A DNA stretch of 64,000 bases from Asterias rubens (lineage: Eukaryota; Echinodermata; Asteroidea; Forcipulatida; Asteriidae), in NCBI RefSeq assembly GCF_902459465.1, contig NC_047069.1, positions 4,559,171 through 4,623,170 of the forward strand, read 5' to 3'. The translations under genes and the position numbers were made by a program. The notes beneath the pieces are model-generated. The model was not told the DNA's origin and made no database searches. It was given only the letters and a program-made list of their open reading frames with translations. Positions 1 to 9,800 of this stretch are shown here, one piece after another. Within the stretch, counting starts at the first letter, position 1. Each line of letters begins with the position of its first letter.

Positions 1-83
1 TGAAGTTTTAAACAGAAGACAAACAAATCAAGAAATTAAACAATTCACAAAATTCAAGACATACATTTTACGTGCAAAAATGC

Positions 84-165
84 CGACGAGGATGGGATTC
101 GAACCCACGCGTGCAGAGCACAATGGATTAGCAGCCCATCGCCTTAACCACTCGGCCACCTCGTC
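84..165 (-). tRNA. tRNA-Ser(GCT) copy 1
   Basis: 82-nt serine tRNA gene with an intact seven-pair acceptor stem, long variable arm and anticodon GCT in loop CTGCTAA. It differs from the array consensus by one base that turns the A-U pair closing the anticodon stem into G-U. A T5 terminator follows on the minus strand. Confidence 0.93.
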
Positions 166-278
166 TTCTGAATATCGTTTGACATTTACTGTTTGTGAAG
201 TTTTAAACAGAAGACAAACAAATCAAGAAATTAAACAATTCACAAAATTCAAGACATACATTTTAGGTGCAAAAACGC

Positions 279-360
279 CGACGAGGATGGGATTCGAACC
301 CACGCGTGCAGAGCACAATGGATTAGCAGTCCATCGCCTTAACCACTCGGCCACCTCGTC
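279..360 (-). tRNA. tRNA-Ser(GCT) copy 2
   Basis: Consensus copy. The acceptor stem GACGAGG/CCTCGTC is fully paired, discriminator base is G, anticodon is GCT and T-loop is TTCGAAT. The upstream spacer is B-type and a T5 terminator follows. Confidence 0.96.
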
Positions 361-472
361 TTCTGAATATCATTACACATTTACTGCTTGTGCAGTTATA
401 AAAGACGACAAACAAATCAAGAAATTAGACTTTTCACAAAAGCAAAGACATACATTTTAGGTGCAAAAACGC

Positions 473-554
473 CGACGAGGATGGGATTCGAACCCACGCG
501 TGCAGAGCACAATGGATTAGCAGTCCATCGCCTTAACCACTCGGCCACCTCGTC
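473..554 (-). tRNA. tRNA-Ser(GCT) copy 3
   Basis: Consensus serine tRNA with anticodon GCT and T5 terminator. The upstream spacer is A-type but ends with a B-like attagacttttcac segment, so it looks like a recombinant spacer. Confidence 0.96.
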
Positions 555-667
555 TTCTGAATATCGTTCGACATTTACTGTTTGTGAAGTTTTAAACAGA
601 AGACAAACAAATCAAGAAATTAGACTTTTCACAAAATTCAAGACATACATTTTAAGTGCAAAAACGC

Positions 668-749
668 CGACGAGGATGGGATTCGAACCCACGCGTGCAG
701 AGCACAATGGATTAGCAGTCCATCGCCTTAACCACTCGGCCACCTCGTC
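668..749 (-). tRNA. tRNA-Ser(GCT) copy 4
   Basis: Consensus serine tRNA gene, anticodon GCT, A-type upstream spacer, T5 terminator. Confidence 0.96.
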
Positions 750-862
750 TTCTGAATATCGTTTGACATTTACTGTTTGTGAAGTTTTAAACAGAAGACA
801 AACAAATCAAGTAATTAAACAATTCACAAAATTCAAGACATACATTTTACGTGCGAAAACGC

Positions 863-944
863 CGACGAGGATGGGATTCGAACCCACGCGTGCAGAGCAC
901 AATGGATTAGCAGTCCATCGCCTTAACCACTCGGCCACCTCGTC
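863..944 (-). tRNA. tRNA-Ser(GCT) copy 5
   Basis: Consensus serine tRNA gene, anticodon GCT, B-type upstream spacer. The terminator is shortened to T4 by an A-to-G change on the plus strand. Confidence 0.96.
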
Positions 945-1056
945 TTCCGAATATCATTACACATTTACTGCTTGTGCAGTTATAAAAGAAGACAAACAAA
1001 TCAAGAAATTAGACTTTTGACAAAAGCAAAGACATACATTTGAGGTGCAAAAACGC

Positions 1057-1138
1057 CGACGAGGATGGGATTCGAACCCACGCGTGCAGAGCACAATAGA
1101 TTAGCAGTCCATCGCCTTAACCACTCGGCCACCTCGTG
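1057..1138 (-). tRNA. tRNA-Ser(GCT) copy 6, with stem changes
   Basis: Anticodon GCT is kept, but two changes hit the fold. Base 1 is C instead of G, which breaks the first acceptor-stem pair. A G-C pair of the anticodon stem becomes G-U. It may be poorly processed or on its way to a pseudogene. Confidence 0.85.
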
Positions 1139-1251
1139 TTCTGAATATCATTTGACATTTACTGTTTGTGAAGTTTTAAACAGAAGACAAACAAATCAAG
1201 AAATTAGACTTTTTACAAAATTCAAGACATACATTTTACGTGCAAAAACGC

Positions 1252-1333
1252 CGACGAGGATGGGATTCGAACCCACGCGTGCAGAGCACAATGGATTAGC
1301 AGTCCATCGCCTTAACCACTCGGCCACCTCGTC
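1252..1333 (-). tRNA. tRNA-Ser(GCT) copy 7
   Basis: Consensus serine tRNA gene, anticodon GCT, A-type upstream spacer, T5 terminator. Confidence 0.96.
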
Positions 1334-1446
1334 TTCTGAATATCGTTCGACATTTACTGTTTGTGAAGTTTTAAACAGAAGACAAACGAATTAAGAAATT
1401 AAACAATTCACAAAATTCAAGACATACATTTTAGGTGCAAAAACGT

Positions 1447-1528
1447 CGACGAGGATGGGATTCGAACCCACGCGTGCAGAGCACAATGGATTAGCAGTCC
1501 ATCGCCTTAACCACTCGGCCACCTCGTC
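1447..1528 (-). tRNA. tRNA-Ser(GCT) copy 8
   Basis: Consensus serine tRNA gene, anticodon GCT. A single change lies just outside the 3' end of the tRNA. B-type upstream spacer, T5 terminator. Confidence 0.96.
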
Positions 1529-1640
1529 TTCTGAATATCATTACATATTTACTGCTTGTGCAGTTATAAAAGAAGACAAACAAATCAAGAAATTAGACTT
1601 TTGACAAAAGCAAAGACATACATTTGAGGTGCAAAAACGC

Positions 1641-1722
1641 CGACGAGGATGGGAATCGAACCCACGCGTGCAGAGCACAATGGATTAGCAGTCCATCGCC
1701 TTAACCACTCGGCCACCTCGTC
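1641..1722 (-). tRNA. tRNA-Ser(GCT) copy 9, T-loop variant
   Basis: Anticodon GCT and all stems are intact. One T-loop base differs (TTCGATT instead of TTCGAAT), outside the invariant TTC and A positions, so the gene could still work. It has a B-type upstream spacer, the second B in a row. Confidence 0.92.
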
Positions 1723-1834
1723 TTCTGAATATCATTACACATTTACTGCTTGTGCAGTTATAAAAGAAGACAAACAAATCAAGAAATTAGACTTTTCACA
1801 AAAGCAAAGACATACATTTTAGGTGCAAAAACGC

Positions 1835-1916
1835 CGGCGAGGATGGGATTCGAACCCACGCGTGCAGAGCACAATGGATTAGCAGTCCATCGCCTTAACC
1901 ACTCGGCCACCTCGTC
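1835..1916 (-). tRNA. tRNA-Ser(GCT) copy 10, acceptor mismatch
   Basis: Anticodon GCT is kept. The 3' acceptor strand reads CCTCGCC, which makes an A-C mismatch at the second acceptor pair. Confidence 0.88.
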
Positions 1917-2029
1917 TTCTGAATGTCATTAGACATTTACTGTTTGTGAAGTTTTAAACAGAAGACAAACAAATCAAGAAATTAAACAATTCACAAAATT
2001 CAAGACATACATTTTACGTGCAAAAACGC

Positions 2030-2111
2030 CGACGAGGATGGGATTCGAACCCACGCGTGCAGAGCACAATGGATTAGCAGTCCATCGCCTTAACCACTCG
2101 GCCACCTCGTC
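2030..2111 (-). tRNA. tRNA-Ser(GCT) copy 11
   Basis: Consensus serine tRNA gene, anticodon GCT, A-type upstream spacer, T5 terminator. Confidence 0.96.
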
Positions 2112-2224
2112 TTCTGAATATCGTTTGACATTTACTGTTTGTGAAGTTTTAAACAGAAGACAAACAAATCAAGAAATTAAACAATTCACAAAATTCAAGA
2201 CATACATTTTACGTGCAAAAATGC

Positions 2225-2306
2225 CGACGAGGATGGGATTCGAACCCACGCGTGCAGAGCACAATGGATTAGCAGTCCATCGCCTTAACCACTCGGCCAC
2301 CTCGTC
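2225..2306 (-). tRNA. tRNA-Ser(GCT) copy 12
   Basis: Consensus serine tRNA gene, anticodon GCT, A-type upstream spacer. The terminator T-run is preceded by an extra A (plus strand reads aaaaatgc). Confidence 0.96.
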
Positions 2307-2419
2307 TTCTGAATATCGTTTGACATTTACTGTTTGTGAAGTTTTAAACAGAAGACAAACAAATCAAGAAATTAAACAATTCACAAAATTCCAGACATAC
2401 ATTTTAGGTGCAAAAACGC

Positions 2420-2501
2420 CGACGAGGATGGGATTCGAACCCACGCGTGCAGAGCACAATGGATTAGCAGTCCATCGCCTTAACCACTCGGCCACCTCGT
2501 C
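2420..2501 (-). tRNA. tRNA-Ser(GCT) copy 13
   Basis: Consensus serine tRNA gene, anticodon GCT, B-type upstream spacer, T5 terminator. Confidence 0.96.
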
Positions 2502-2613
2502 TTCTGAATATGATTACACATTTACTGCTTGTGCAGTTATAAAAGAAGACAAACAAATCAAGAAATTAGACTTTTCACAAAAGCAAAGACATACATTTTA
2601 GGTGCAAAAACGC

Positions 2614-2695
2614 CGACGAGGATGGGATTCGAACCCACGCGTGCAGAGCACAATGGATTAGCAGTCCATCGCCTTAACCACTCGGCCACCTCGTC
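2614..2695 (-). tRNA. tRNA-Ser(GCT) copy 14
   Basis: Consensus serine tRNA gene, anticodon GCT, A-type upstream spacer with a B-like segment at its far end, T5 terminator. Confidence 0.96.
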
Positions 2696-2808
2696 TTCTG
2701 AATATCGTTTGACATTTACTGTTTGTGAAGTTTTAAACAGAAGACAAACAAATCAAGAAATTAGACTTTTCACAAAATTCAAGACATACATTTTACGTGC
2801 AAAAACGC

Positions 2809-2890
2809 CGACGAGGATGGGATTCGAACCCACGCGTGCAGAGCACAATGGATTAGCAGTCCATCGCCTTAACCACTCGGCCACCTCGTC
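2809..2890 (-). tRNA. tRNA-Ser(GCT) copy 15
   Basis: Consensus serine tRNA gene, anticodon GCT, A-type upstream spacer, T5 terminator. Confidence 0.96.
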
Positions 2891-3003
2891 TTCTGAATAT
2901 CGTTTGACATTTACTGTTTGTGAAGTTTTAAACAGAAGACAAACAAATCAAGAAATTAAACAATTCACAAAATTCAAGACACACATTTTACGTGCGAAAA
3001 CGC

Positions 3004-3085
3004 CGACGAGGATGGGATTCGAACCCACGCGTGCAGAGCACAATGGATTAGCAGTCCATCGCCTTAACCACTCGGCCACCTCGTC
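3004..3085 (-). tRNA. tRNA-Ser(GCT) copy 16, array edge
   Basis: Consensus serine tRNA gene, anticodon GCT, T4 terminator. Its 5' flank on the minus strand is unique sequence and not a spacer, so it is the right-hand edge of the array and probably depends on its internal A and B boxes for transcription. Confidence 0.95.
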
Positions 3086-3354
3086 TATGAATTTACCAAT
3101 GACACAATTTTCATTTTATTCTTGTATCAAAAAGTTGACAGGGCACAGGACTTTGTACTGATAAGTCGCATATACTTTACGTGCCCGTCAGACATTTGGT
3201 TTTTCTGTTTGTTGTATGAATAGTACGGTGCATCCAGATTTAGATCCGTTCTGGGATTAATATCTTAGTGAATTCATTTGACCAGGTTCAATATTGATTT
3301 TAAGTATTACTCAGACAGAATGCAGTCGTATAGACCAGTTTTGGTGTTATCCGG

Positions 3355-3840
3355 GAAGTTCAAAGTATTCAAAATAAATATCTAGCGTTACGTCTAGAAT
3401 CAAAGATAATTGTTCAAGTTGATGAAATTTAAGACTTCCCAAAGTTGTATCCCTTTTTTTTTTTTAAAGTTCAGTGGCCCTACTTTCAAAATGTAGCCCG
3501 AAAAGTTCATCAAAGTATTCAAACAAATGTTGTTCATGTTGAAGGAACATCAACTATTCCCAAAGTTGTTTCCCCTTTAGTGGGACACGGACAAAGTGAA
3601 CATTTCCACTCTTAATTTTAGTACTTTCAAACTGCCCCGAAAAGTTAAAAGTAGGGCCTATTCAATCTTGAAGTTGAAAGAGCTTTAACACTGACTTGTT
3701 AACCAAAGTTGTATCCCTTTGATTGAACACGTGAAAATGAAAAGTATTAGTGTACAAGCAACTCTAAAGGCCAGTACTTTCAACTTGTCGGACCTAACCC
3801 AAAAAATTCTAAAGAATTCAAAATAGCCATATTAAAACTT
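3355..3840. repeat. Degenerate tandem repeat, about three copies of roughly 150 bp
   Basis: Shared blocks recur in order: cccaaagttgtatccctt, then an actttcaa block, then gccccgaaaagtt and aaagtattcaaa. They appear near 3365-3520, 3525-3680 and 3690-3835. The copies differ strongly. No exon of the neighbouring cotransporter was found between the tRNA array and 3863. Confidence 0.6.
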
Positions 3841-3862
3841 TGTTCGTATTTTGCTCCAACAG

Positions 3863-6800
3863 GCTGAGATGTACGCAGGTACAATCATCATCCAGCAGGC
3901 ATTAAATTGGGACTTGTATCTGTCCGTGTGTCTTCTTATGGGGATGACTGCTGCGTATACAGTGGCTGGGGGTTTAACAGCGGTTATCTACACTGATGCT
4001 ATGCAATCAGTCATTATGATAGGAGGTGGCATTGCCCTGTCAGTCATTGGTGTGTAAATAATAATAAATAGTTCCTATATTTCACAATAACCTTCCCAAT
4101 GCGCATTACATTATAGTTCCCTGGTCATTGGGCCAATATCATTCTTCTAATCTTTCTCACTGGTGAGTATACAACCGTACATACCGCGCCAAAGGCTTGT
4201 TCGTATACACATTATCAACCTCACCCACGGAGGTACCCATTTATACTCCTTGGTGAAAAAAGCAATTATAGTAAAGTATCTTTCTCAAGGACACGAGTGG
4301 CACGACCGGGATTTGGACCCACAATCTGATGACTTATTCACCAGAACTTAAATTCGATACGCTTAACCACTCGACCATGACACCAAATCCTATGTTAATG
4401 ACTATGAAAATTTATGCAAATTTATTCGAAATGTTTCCTTTTTTTTATTACAGTAAGGGATTTTAACTGAATCTGAACGTGCATTAATTAATTAGTTAAC
4501 GACTTTAATCAAAGGTGTGTTTATTTGTATTTTTTATTATAGGTGACAGTATGTCATCACAGCTGCAAATTGCGTTAATATTAGATTTTGACTTTTCACA
4601 TAACATTCTAAAACCTTTTTTTCCCTCCTTTTTCCAGCATGGATAAGAATTGGTGGCCTCGACAGTCTCTATCTTAAGTTCATGACAGCCATACCAAACA
4701 CGACAGTGTATGCTGGCAACACGACATGCGGCGTACCGAGCGAAGACTCCTGGCACATCTTCCGTGATGCTGCCACCTCGGACCTACCGTGGCCCGGCGT
4801 TTTGTTCGGCATCTTTCTACTCTCTGCTTGGTACTTTTGCACAAATCAGGTGAACTTTCCCTTGTGGTGATGTTCATATACGATTATGATATAAACGAGG
4901 GGAAATGACAAGGGTGGGATTCACACCCCATGCACGAAGAGCCCGTAGTCCAACGCGTGGTGCAACCGGTTGGAGCAGGGGAACAGATGTTTCCTCCACC
5001 CAATCACAACCACATGATATTCAAAAAATTCCCCAATAAATGGTTCGGTAGGCCTACATCAAAGGGCACAACTGTTTGCGTTTCCCCGCTTACCCCCCCC
5101 CCCCCACCCCACCCCTCAAATGAAATGTACAGTTATGCCATTGTCCTTTTCACAGTGCCACTGCCACTGTCCTTTTAACCGGTGTCCTTAAAGGCAGTGG
5201 ACACTATTGGTAAATACTCAAAACAATTATTAGCATAAAACCTTTCTTGGTGACGAGTAATGGGGAGAGGTTGGTGGTATAAAACATTGTGAGAAACGGC
5301 TCCCTCTGAATTAAGGTAGTTTTCAAGAAACAAGTAATTTTTCTCGAATTTGATTTCGAGACCTCAGATTTAGAACTTGAGATCTCGAAATCAACCATCT
5401 AAGCGCACACAACTTCGAGTGACGAGGGTGTTTTTTCTTTCATTATTATCTCGCAAGTTCGATGACCGATTGAGCTCAAATTTTCACAGGTTTGTTATTT
5501 TATGCATATGTTGAGATACACCAACTGTGAAGGCTAGTCTTTGACAATTACCAATAGTGTCCCATTCCTTTAACCATAAGTGTTTGTTTTGGGAATTGCA
5601 AAATGTTATTGCTTCTGAGAACATTCACGCAAATAATATAAAAAGGAAGAACAACAATCAGAGTAGAATATTTGAAATCTTCCTGTGGGGAAAAATAATT
5701 GTGGGGTTGTGGGGTTTGATTTCATAACCTACTCGCCGTGCAGACAATACTTTTTAGCATTCCATTGCCTTAATTTATTCATCTCGTCTTCTCATAAAAA
5801 ATGACTTCATAAAAAATGTCACAAAATGTTTCTTTCAGTAAAACATCAAATGAAATGAATTCTATACTCAGGTTCTAGTACAGCGATCTTTATCAGCTAA
5901 GAACGTAACGCATTCAAAGGCGGGAGCTCTCCTTGCTGCTGTGCTTAAGATTCTGCCGATGTTTCTCATGATTTACCCCGGTATGGTCAGCAGGGCTCTC
6001 TGGCCAGGTGTGTGTTTCTTTCCTTTTTTCCAACTTAAGCACCCCACTTGTCTTCTGTTTAGTTGTTCTTTTCTGTTTCGCCATTAATACAAAGAAGTGC
6101 GCGCATTCATATACCGAGGGCCCGATGTGCTCAATCACAAACAGTGAACACTCTTTAAAATTATGCTTACCAGAACAAGGTTACCAGACAAAATACAAGG
6201 TCACATGCACCATCTTTGACTGGTATCCTGCTAACTGCTGGTTAGCAGAATTGCATGATACGCAGCTCGAATAATATGAAAATGGTCCATCATGAAGTGG
6301 CGCTTTTCTAAAGAGGAATTCAATAAAACACGTGGATGTCAAGTTGTAGTTGTCCCTGACTCAATATTATGAGTGCGCAAATGACGTCATTGAATGTGTC
6401 TAATGTTAATTAATGTGTGTATTTATTTTATTAGATTATGTAGCTTGCCAGACTCCCGAAGTTTGCTTCAATGTAACACCAACGGCTGCTCAGACATTGC
6501 GTACATCAGGCTGCTTCTACAACTTATGCCCACAGGTTTGTATTATAAAAATAACACATTATGGACTATGGAATGAGGTAACAAGGTCTTATATTCGGTA
6601 CCTTCTGGAGACCAAGGACAAAAAAAAAGGAAAACAAACGGACTCAACATAGAAATTCTAAAGACCGGGTGCTCCACAAGAACTTTTGTGTGCAAAGTTT
6701 ATGGGAAAAGTACAGGGACAATGAAAAAACACAAGATGTCTCTGCAGGGATGTATATTTGAGAATGTGTGTATGCACGCCGTGTGACTGAGAGTGGCCAG

Positions 6801-9800
6801 AAGAGGTTCTTTTAGGACGAGGGAATTAGGTTTTGCTAATTAGTGAACTGTTTTATTTTTACTATCACCTCTTCGTAACCGCTACTATTATTGTGTATTT
6901 TAGCCTATATCCTTCAGACTTTAAGAGGTATTATCAGTGATAGCCTAATGTAAACAAAATGTCAAATTACAACAACTTACAATGTATTTTAGGCCTAATA
7001 GGTGTTCGGCTGAAGTCAGAACGCATAATATGTTATGGAGCAGATCGACACAAGTATACTATACTAGTTACAATTCTTATTACTTCATCAGGTCTGAAAG
7101 GTTTAATGATGGCGGCCATGCTAGCTGCTTTGATGAGTTCATTGACATCGGTATTTAACAGTGCAAGTTCCATCATCACCATGGACCTATGGATCAAAGT
7201 CAGACCTATGTCCACGGAAACAGAACTAGTTATCATCGGCAGGTAAATAAGCTAAACAGAAACCATTCTTTCAAACCATTAGCCTGGATACGTTTGGTAA
7301 TATCGAAGACCAGTATTCTCACTTGGTGTATTCCCATATCAACGTAATGCATAAAATAACAAACCTGTGAAAACTGGGCTCAGTGGGTCATCGAATTTGC
7401 AAGAGAATAGTGAAAGAAAAACACCCTTGTTGTATACTCTGTGTGCTTTCAGATGCATAATAAGAGGCTTCAGCTGAAATATTTTATTATTTGAGTGAGA
7501 CATTACATCTTTCTCAAAAACTACTAGGGAGCAGTTTCTCACAATGTTTTATACTATCAACAGCTCTCCGTTGCTCGTACCAAGTAAGTTGTTATGCTAA
7601 CAACTATTTTGAGTCATTGCCAATAGCAGTGACCAGTGACACTTTTTTGTAAAAATGAATTTCCCATCGGGGATAACAAAGTTAATTGAAACTAGTTGAA
7701 ATTGAAATTAACCCCATCCCTTTCCCTCATTTGATGCAGAATTCTTGTTGATCAAAAATTCCCCTTTTTGCACCTAACCGTACAGATTGTGCACCGTGGT
7801 TCTAGCCGGTATCAGCATCCTTTGGTTGCCGTTGATAAAGGCCTTCGGCACGGGTCAACTCTTCGTCTATATTCAGTCGATTTCGTCCTATATGTCACCG
7901 CCAATTCTTGCCGTCTACACGGCTGGAATATTCTCCGAGCGGACAACTGAGCCAGTATGTATTTGCTTCATTTGCTATTATTAAACAAACTTGTTAAACC
8001 AGTTATTTCTCTTGTGTTCATTTCGTACTGAGTGATCTAAACGTTTAAACTTGTTATTTGTCTCATAAGAGTCACGTAAAAGTATCAACATGTAACAATG
8101 GCAACAAAATAATAAACAAAACAACTAACCAAAATGAGCCCTTCGTTTTCATAAAAACAATAGGAATATCACCAAACCCCAATAGCATGTCCATATCAAA
8201 CAATACTGATGCAATAGTTTTTCTCCTTTATGGTAAAGGGTGCTTTCTTTGGTCTTTTGCTCGGGGAGCTTTTCGGATGTACATGGATGGTTCTGGATTT
8301 TCTCTTCCAAGGACCACCCTGTGGTGACGAGGATATACGACCCATAGCACTACAGAAGATACACTATTTACACTTCGCCATCTTAAACTATACAGCAACG
8401 ACACTGATGATCCTCCTCATTAGTCTCATGACGAAGCGTATTCCAAGAGAAAAGGTAAACATTAATATCGATGGAATTTTTTACATTTATTTTATTTTTA
8501 TTTTTATTTATTTTTTGCGATGTGCCGGTGTCGCAAGGTAATCTGTCCGCATGAGATTCTGTTCCCCGTATGGGAAATTATGGGCTCAAGGAGGATGATT
8601 CAAAAGAGATAACTATCAGTATCAGAAGTAGTTTGTACACAGTTTACTTAATGGGGCAATAACATTGTATAAAACGAATGTTTTGGCAATGGTGCTGGTA
8701 TGAGTATGGCTAATATTTAATTGAGACCTTTACTTTTAATCGTTTGATAAAAATAACGGCTGTGGTCAAATTTATGAGGAGCTACAACCAGAGTTTACGA
8801 ATATTATTGCTTTCATCGTTTATGCTACCAGCTAATCAGACTGACATGGTGGACGAAAACGAGCAAGCTGCCGCGGAAACCAATGTCAGAGACAGAGAAC
8901 AAAAAGGAGATTGCACGCCAAATCAAGAAGAAAGAACTTGCCTTGCAAAAAGAGAAAAGTAAGATGATTTCCATGTATTCATGTATTCAATTAAATATAT
9001 AAAATTTGACTAGAGAATCATTTGTTTTTTCTTTGAGCATGACAACCATTAAAGGAACACGTTGCCTTGGATCGGTCGAGTTGGTCCTTGAAAAGCGTCC
9101 TGTAACAGTTTTTTATAAAATCGGTATGGTAAGAAAGATGTTGTAAAAGTAGAATACAATGATCTACACAAATATCCCTCGAAATTGCGTTTTCTTTTTA
9201 CCGCGTCCAGTAACACGGTCGGCCATTTATGGGAGTCAAATGTTTGACTCCCATAAATGACCGACCATGTTAGTTCGCGACGTATAATGAAAACTGTGCA
9301 ATTTTGAGTGATACTTGTGTGGATAATTATATTCAACGTTGTAAACATCTTTCTATAAACCATATGCATTTCATACCAAACGGTTTCAAACGCTTTTTAT
9401 AGACCAACTCGTCCGATCCAAGGCAACGTGTTCCTTTAATTTTGGTCGGTTTACAATTCAAAAACATTTATTTCCATTTCACCAAATTATTTAATGTCTT
9501 TTCGAGCGTCCTCGATATATCAACAATTTAACCACGTCAAGCCAATGATATTAATAGCTTAAGTTTTTAGAATTGTTTTTATTAATTGGTAATTATGATT
9601 AATATGGAGCCATACCATTCCCAAGTGAATTAGACTGTATGATGAGACTTTCATAATGTCATGGGAGTTTTTTTATATAAAAAAACTGTTAATTTAATTG
9701 ACATGCTTATTTTTACAATGGGTCCAATTTTATAGAGCTTCTTATAAGCACAAAAAGTTGCTAGGCACAACACAAAAAATGCTTACCAGAATAAGGGAAT

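Larger units (their letters stand above)
1..3090 (-). repeat. Tandem array of 16 tRNA-Ser(GCT) units, about 195 bp each
   Basis: Sixteen near-identical units of 194-195 bp run head to tail. Each holds an 82-nt tRNA-Ser gene on the minus strand and a spacer of about 112 bp. Two spacer types can be told apart: A (contains tgtttgtgaagttttaaac) and B (contains tgcttgtgcagttataaaag). On the plus-strand right side of copies 1 to 15 they run A B A A B A A B B A A A B A A. The window opens inside an A-type spacer, so the array may continue to the left. It ends sharply after copy 16 at about 3086. Each gene is followed on the minus strand by a run of four or five T within a few bases, a standard pol III terminator. 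Short open frames across the array are by-products of tRNA sequence. Confidence 0.97.

Noticed and set aside
473-3085. Possible CRISPR-like array because of regular spacing
   Set aside because: The repeated unit is an 82-nt tRNA and the spacers are also repeated, not unique. The setting is a eukaryotic genome.
80-3161. Several open frames of 60-210 codons containing MGFEPTRAEHNG-like repeats
   Set aside because: They are translations of the antisense strand of the tRNA-Ser genes and spacers. The repeat period and stops follow the tRNA array, and this peptide is a known annotation artefact of tRNA genes.
6435-6535. A programmed frameshift as the first explanation for the SLC5 exon
   Set aside because: No slippery heptamer or downstream structure is obvious; an allele or assembly indel is simpler, so recoding is only left as a possibility in the finding.
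8840-8958. Acceptor at 8839 for SLC5 exon 8
   Set aside because: It gives the wrong phase for the last exon. The acceptor at 8831 restores the RLTWWTK motif and correct phase.
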